Assembly (NCBI RefSeq): GCF_000003815.2
Contig: NC_049988.1
Location: forward strand, 21,062,534-21,126,533
DNA length: 64,000 nucleotides
Direction: 5' to 3'
Origin: Branchiostoma floridae
Lineage: Eukaryota; Chordata; Leptocardii; Amphioxiformes; Branchiostomatidae
The notes under the pieces were generated by a model that was not told where the DNA came from, did not search any database, and worked only from the letters and a program-made list of their open reading frames with translations. The position numbers and the translations under genes are program-made. How positions within the stretch are numbered: position 1 is the first letter of the stretch; every line of letters starts with the position of its first letter. Shown in pieces: positions 62,476 through 64,000 of the stretch.

Positions 62476-63772
62476 CTGCAAAACAGGACAAGAACGGCAC
62501 GGTTATGGGACAGTGATTTCTGTTATAGCACAATTACAGACTAGCAGCCGATGGAAAACAGGACATGAACGGCACGGTTATGGGACAGTCATTTCTGTTA
62601 TAGCACAATTACAGACTGACAGGTAACACTATAAACCTAGAAAGACACTTTAAATCCACAAAAATTAAAAATAATTCTTTTTGGGAAGACAGTAACATTA
62701 TCTTGAATTGATGATGTTACATCATGATGCAGAATACCAGTAACTAAAACATCTTTTATTCTTCAAAATCTGCCCAACTTCTGGCTGAGCTTCCCAGAAC
62801 TCAGTAGAGTTTTCCTGAAGATAATAAAAATACACCCAAATATCCTGCATCATCATCATCATCATCATCATCGCCATTATCATCTCACCTGTAACAAGTC
62901 CCTTCCCAAACGTTACCTTCCCCCATCTCACCTGTAACAAGTCCCTGTCCTAACCTTACCTCCCCCCATCTCACCTGTAACAAGTCCCTTCCCTTGGGGC
63001 ACAGCTTGGGGACGACCACAGCTAACGATGTCGTGACTTGGTAAATAGGAAATGGCTGCAGGAAAACAAGAGACACAATTGATTGTTTTTGCGTATATCC
63101 TGTCTGTCACATCTAAGTCCTACTTACCTCTCCCAAAAAGGACAAAAAGACTTTTCACTGGAACTTGCTGTGCAGACTCAAATGATATGGCAATGTCGTA
63201 ATGGAATGCATTTATTCATCATGAGGAAACTGACAGCTACCATAGGTAGAACAAAGGTAAGAGAAAACTGAGGTAATGACTGGATGGAAAAGTCCTACCT
63301 TATAAGAAAGTGAAAGCCCTCCCTTAAAAGAAAATGAAAGTCCTACCTTATAATCAGGCAGTCTGGACATGCCTGGCCAGGTGTCTTCTGTGGGAGTCCC
63401 CAGCAATGTGCAGCGGAGTTAAGGAACTTTTCTTACTACAAGGAGAACACTACAGAAGTCTTCAACTTTCACTCGTTTGTAAGGTGCATCTGATCTTTGA
63501 TTACACAATCCTGCCATCTGCATAGCCTGCTGTAACCATGGATACAAAACACCATGGAAATGCATCTTCTACAGTTACTGTAGTAAAACCAGTCCTGCTA
63601 GGCAACCTCATTCCCCTGGGCACAGAGTCCCATGAGGGGCATTGCCCAGTACCATGTAGATTATAAAAAAATTGGCAAAAAGTAAAGCCCATAAAAGGAT
63701 ATCTGAATATCCTCTTGAGTTGGTCGTCCACATCGTTTCCCGGGAACAGCGGCCTGCCGGCGTTGGCCAGCT
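62377..63772 (-). CDS. CDK5: cyclin-dependent kinase 5, last four exons seen (5' incomplete)
   Basis: Proline-directed Ser/Thr kinase activated by p35/p39-type partners, best known in neurons. Exons 63772-63703, 63407-63347, 63055-62975, 62475-62377, stop TAA at 62379-62377; about 103 C-terminal residues. [70 protein letters not shown] and HPYFNDL follow vertebrate CDK5 closely and exclude CDK1/2 and the PCTAIRE/PFTAIRE kinases. The C-terminal tail is a few residues longer (SSAVRTG) than the human FCPP end. ATP-binding, PSSALRE and catalytic-loop exons lie beyond the window. One intron has AT-AC borders and U12 signals. Exon-edge minisatellites flank the last two exons. Confidence 0.93.
62461..62625 (-). 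repeat. acceptor-edge duplication at CDK5 last exon
   Basis: ttacagactagcagccg..g plus aaacaggacatgaacggcac recurs at about 62534-62580 and in part near 62610. The copy has lost the AG (tgcaaaa to tggaaaa). Confidence 0.85.
62880..62990 (-). repeat. donor-edge array of the CDK5 GRDLLQ exon, 3 copies including the real one
   Basis: catctcacctgtaacaagtc ccttcc repeats at 62882, 62926 and 62968. On the minus strand each reads gggacttgttacag/gtgaga. Confidence 0.9.
62975..63055 (-). CDS. CDK5 exon: TTSL...GRDLLQ
   Basis: Acceptor cctgcag, donor gtgaga, 27 codons, [20 protein letters not shown] then KGRDLLQ. Confidence 0.93.
63347..63407 (-). CDS. CDK5 exon after the AT-AC intron
   Basis: Begins after a terminal AC; first base completes the Arg codon, then [20 protein letters not shown]; donor gtagga. 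Confidence 0.93.
63408..63702 (-). other. U12-type AT-AC intron of CDK5
   Basis: Minus strand: donor ATATCCTTTT directly after the Arg codon AG; branch-site motif TTCCTTAAC at 63426-63418; acceptor AC at 63408-63409, about 10 bases on. Joining across it restores IFR/LLGTPTE exactly. Confidence 0.92.
63703..63772 (-). CDS. CDK5 exon: kinase C-lobe [12 protein letters not shown]
   Basis: Acceptor ccccag, phase 1 in; ends after ATATTCAG at a non-canonical AT donor (atatccttt), phase 2. Confidence 0.93.
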
Positions 63773-63823
63773 CTGGGGAGGAACAGAGTCAGCGGTCAGT
63801 ATCTGGACATCGTGGATCTTACA

Positions 63824-64000
63824 TAGTCTCTACCAGACTCTGAATCGCTGGAAAAATCGTAGAAATGGAACAAATAGAGGAGTAAGCCGGCCTGAGGAAT
63901 ATAGCTCTGACTCCGTGGATTGCGTGCTGTTCCCTACCCAGCTATATTCCTCTGGCCGGCTTAATCCTCTATTAGGTCCATTTCTACGATTTTTCCAGCG
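63824..64000. mobile_element. palindromic MITE, copy 2, cut by the window end
   Basis: tagtctctaccagactctga ... matches the element at 20147-20340, including cgtagaaatggaacaaatag and the inverted arm. Confidence 0.88.

Overview
The window looks like a cephalochordate (amphioxus, Branchiostoma) nuclear scaffold. It carries intron-rich animal genes (an adenylate cyclase of the vertebrate type 5/6 class, TMEM106, CDK5), a tandem cluster of C-type-lectin / fibrinogen-domain receptor genes of a kind expanded in amphioxus, many small palindromic transposons, and gene-associated minisatellites. Six runs of N are assembly gaps. The organism assignment is inference from gene content and style, not from a database match.

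Layout. (1) About 1-17043, plus strand: the 3' two thirds of an adenylate cyclase gene (end of C1a, C1b, TM7-12, C2a, stop at 17043). I place 15 coding exons by splice sites, reading phase and protein similarity; at least one C1b exon is missing and probably lies in the 6561-6660 gap. (2) 17044-23600: 3' UTR or intergenic DNA with several palindromic MITEs and simple repeats. (3) 23703-44479, minus strand: a tandem cluster of type II membrane receptors. Three multi-exon genes share a transmembrane exon and a coiled-coil exon made of 14/17-residue repeats. Two end in a C-type lectin domain (CTLD-1, CTLD-2). The third ends in a fibrinogen-like domain (FReD-1) with an in-frame TAA. A fourth survives only as a first-exon relic, and a fifth unit is a ghost with joined flanks and no body. 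(4) 47598-55520, minus strand: TMEM106, with its last exon presumably in the 46799-47587 gap. (5) 62377 to the window end, minus strand: the 3' four exons of CDK5, including a U12-type AT-AC intron.

Two themes stand out. First, the receptor cluster is a mosaic: the same phase-compatible TM plus coiled-coil scaffold is combined with different cytoplasmic exons and different recognition domains, and a LINE remnant and a MITE sit exactly where the lectin exon of one copy was replaced by fibrinogen exons. Second, the adenylate cyclase, fibrinogen, TMEM106 and CDK5 genes carry tandem arrays in introns that duplicate the adjoining exon edge together with its splice site, giving from one to about 36 decoy splice sites beside real ones.

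All exon borders were read by eye from GT-AG (or AT-AC) signals, phase and remembered family sequences. UTRs, promoters and poly(A) sites are mostly not determinable from this sequence alone.
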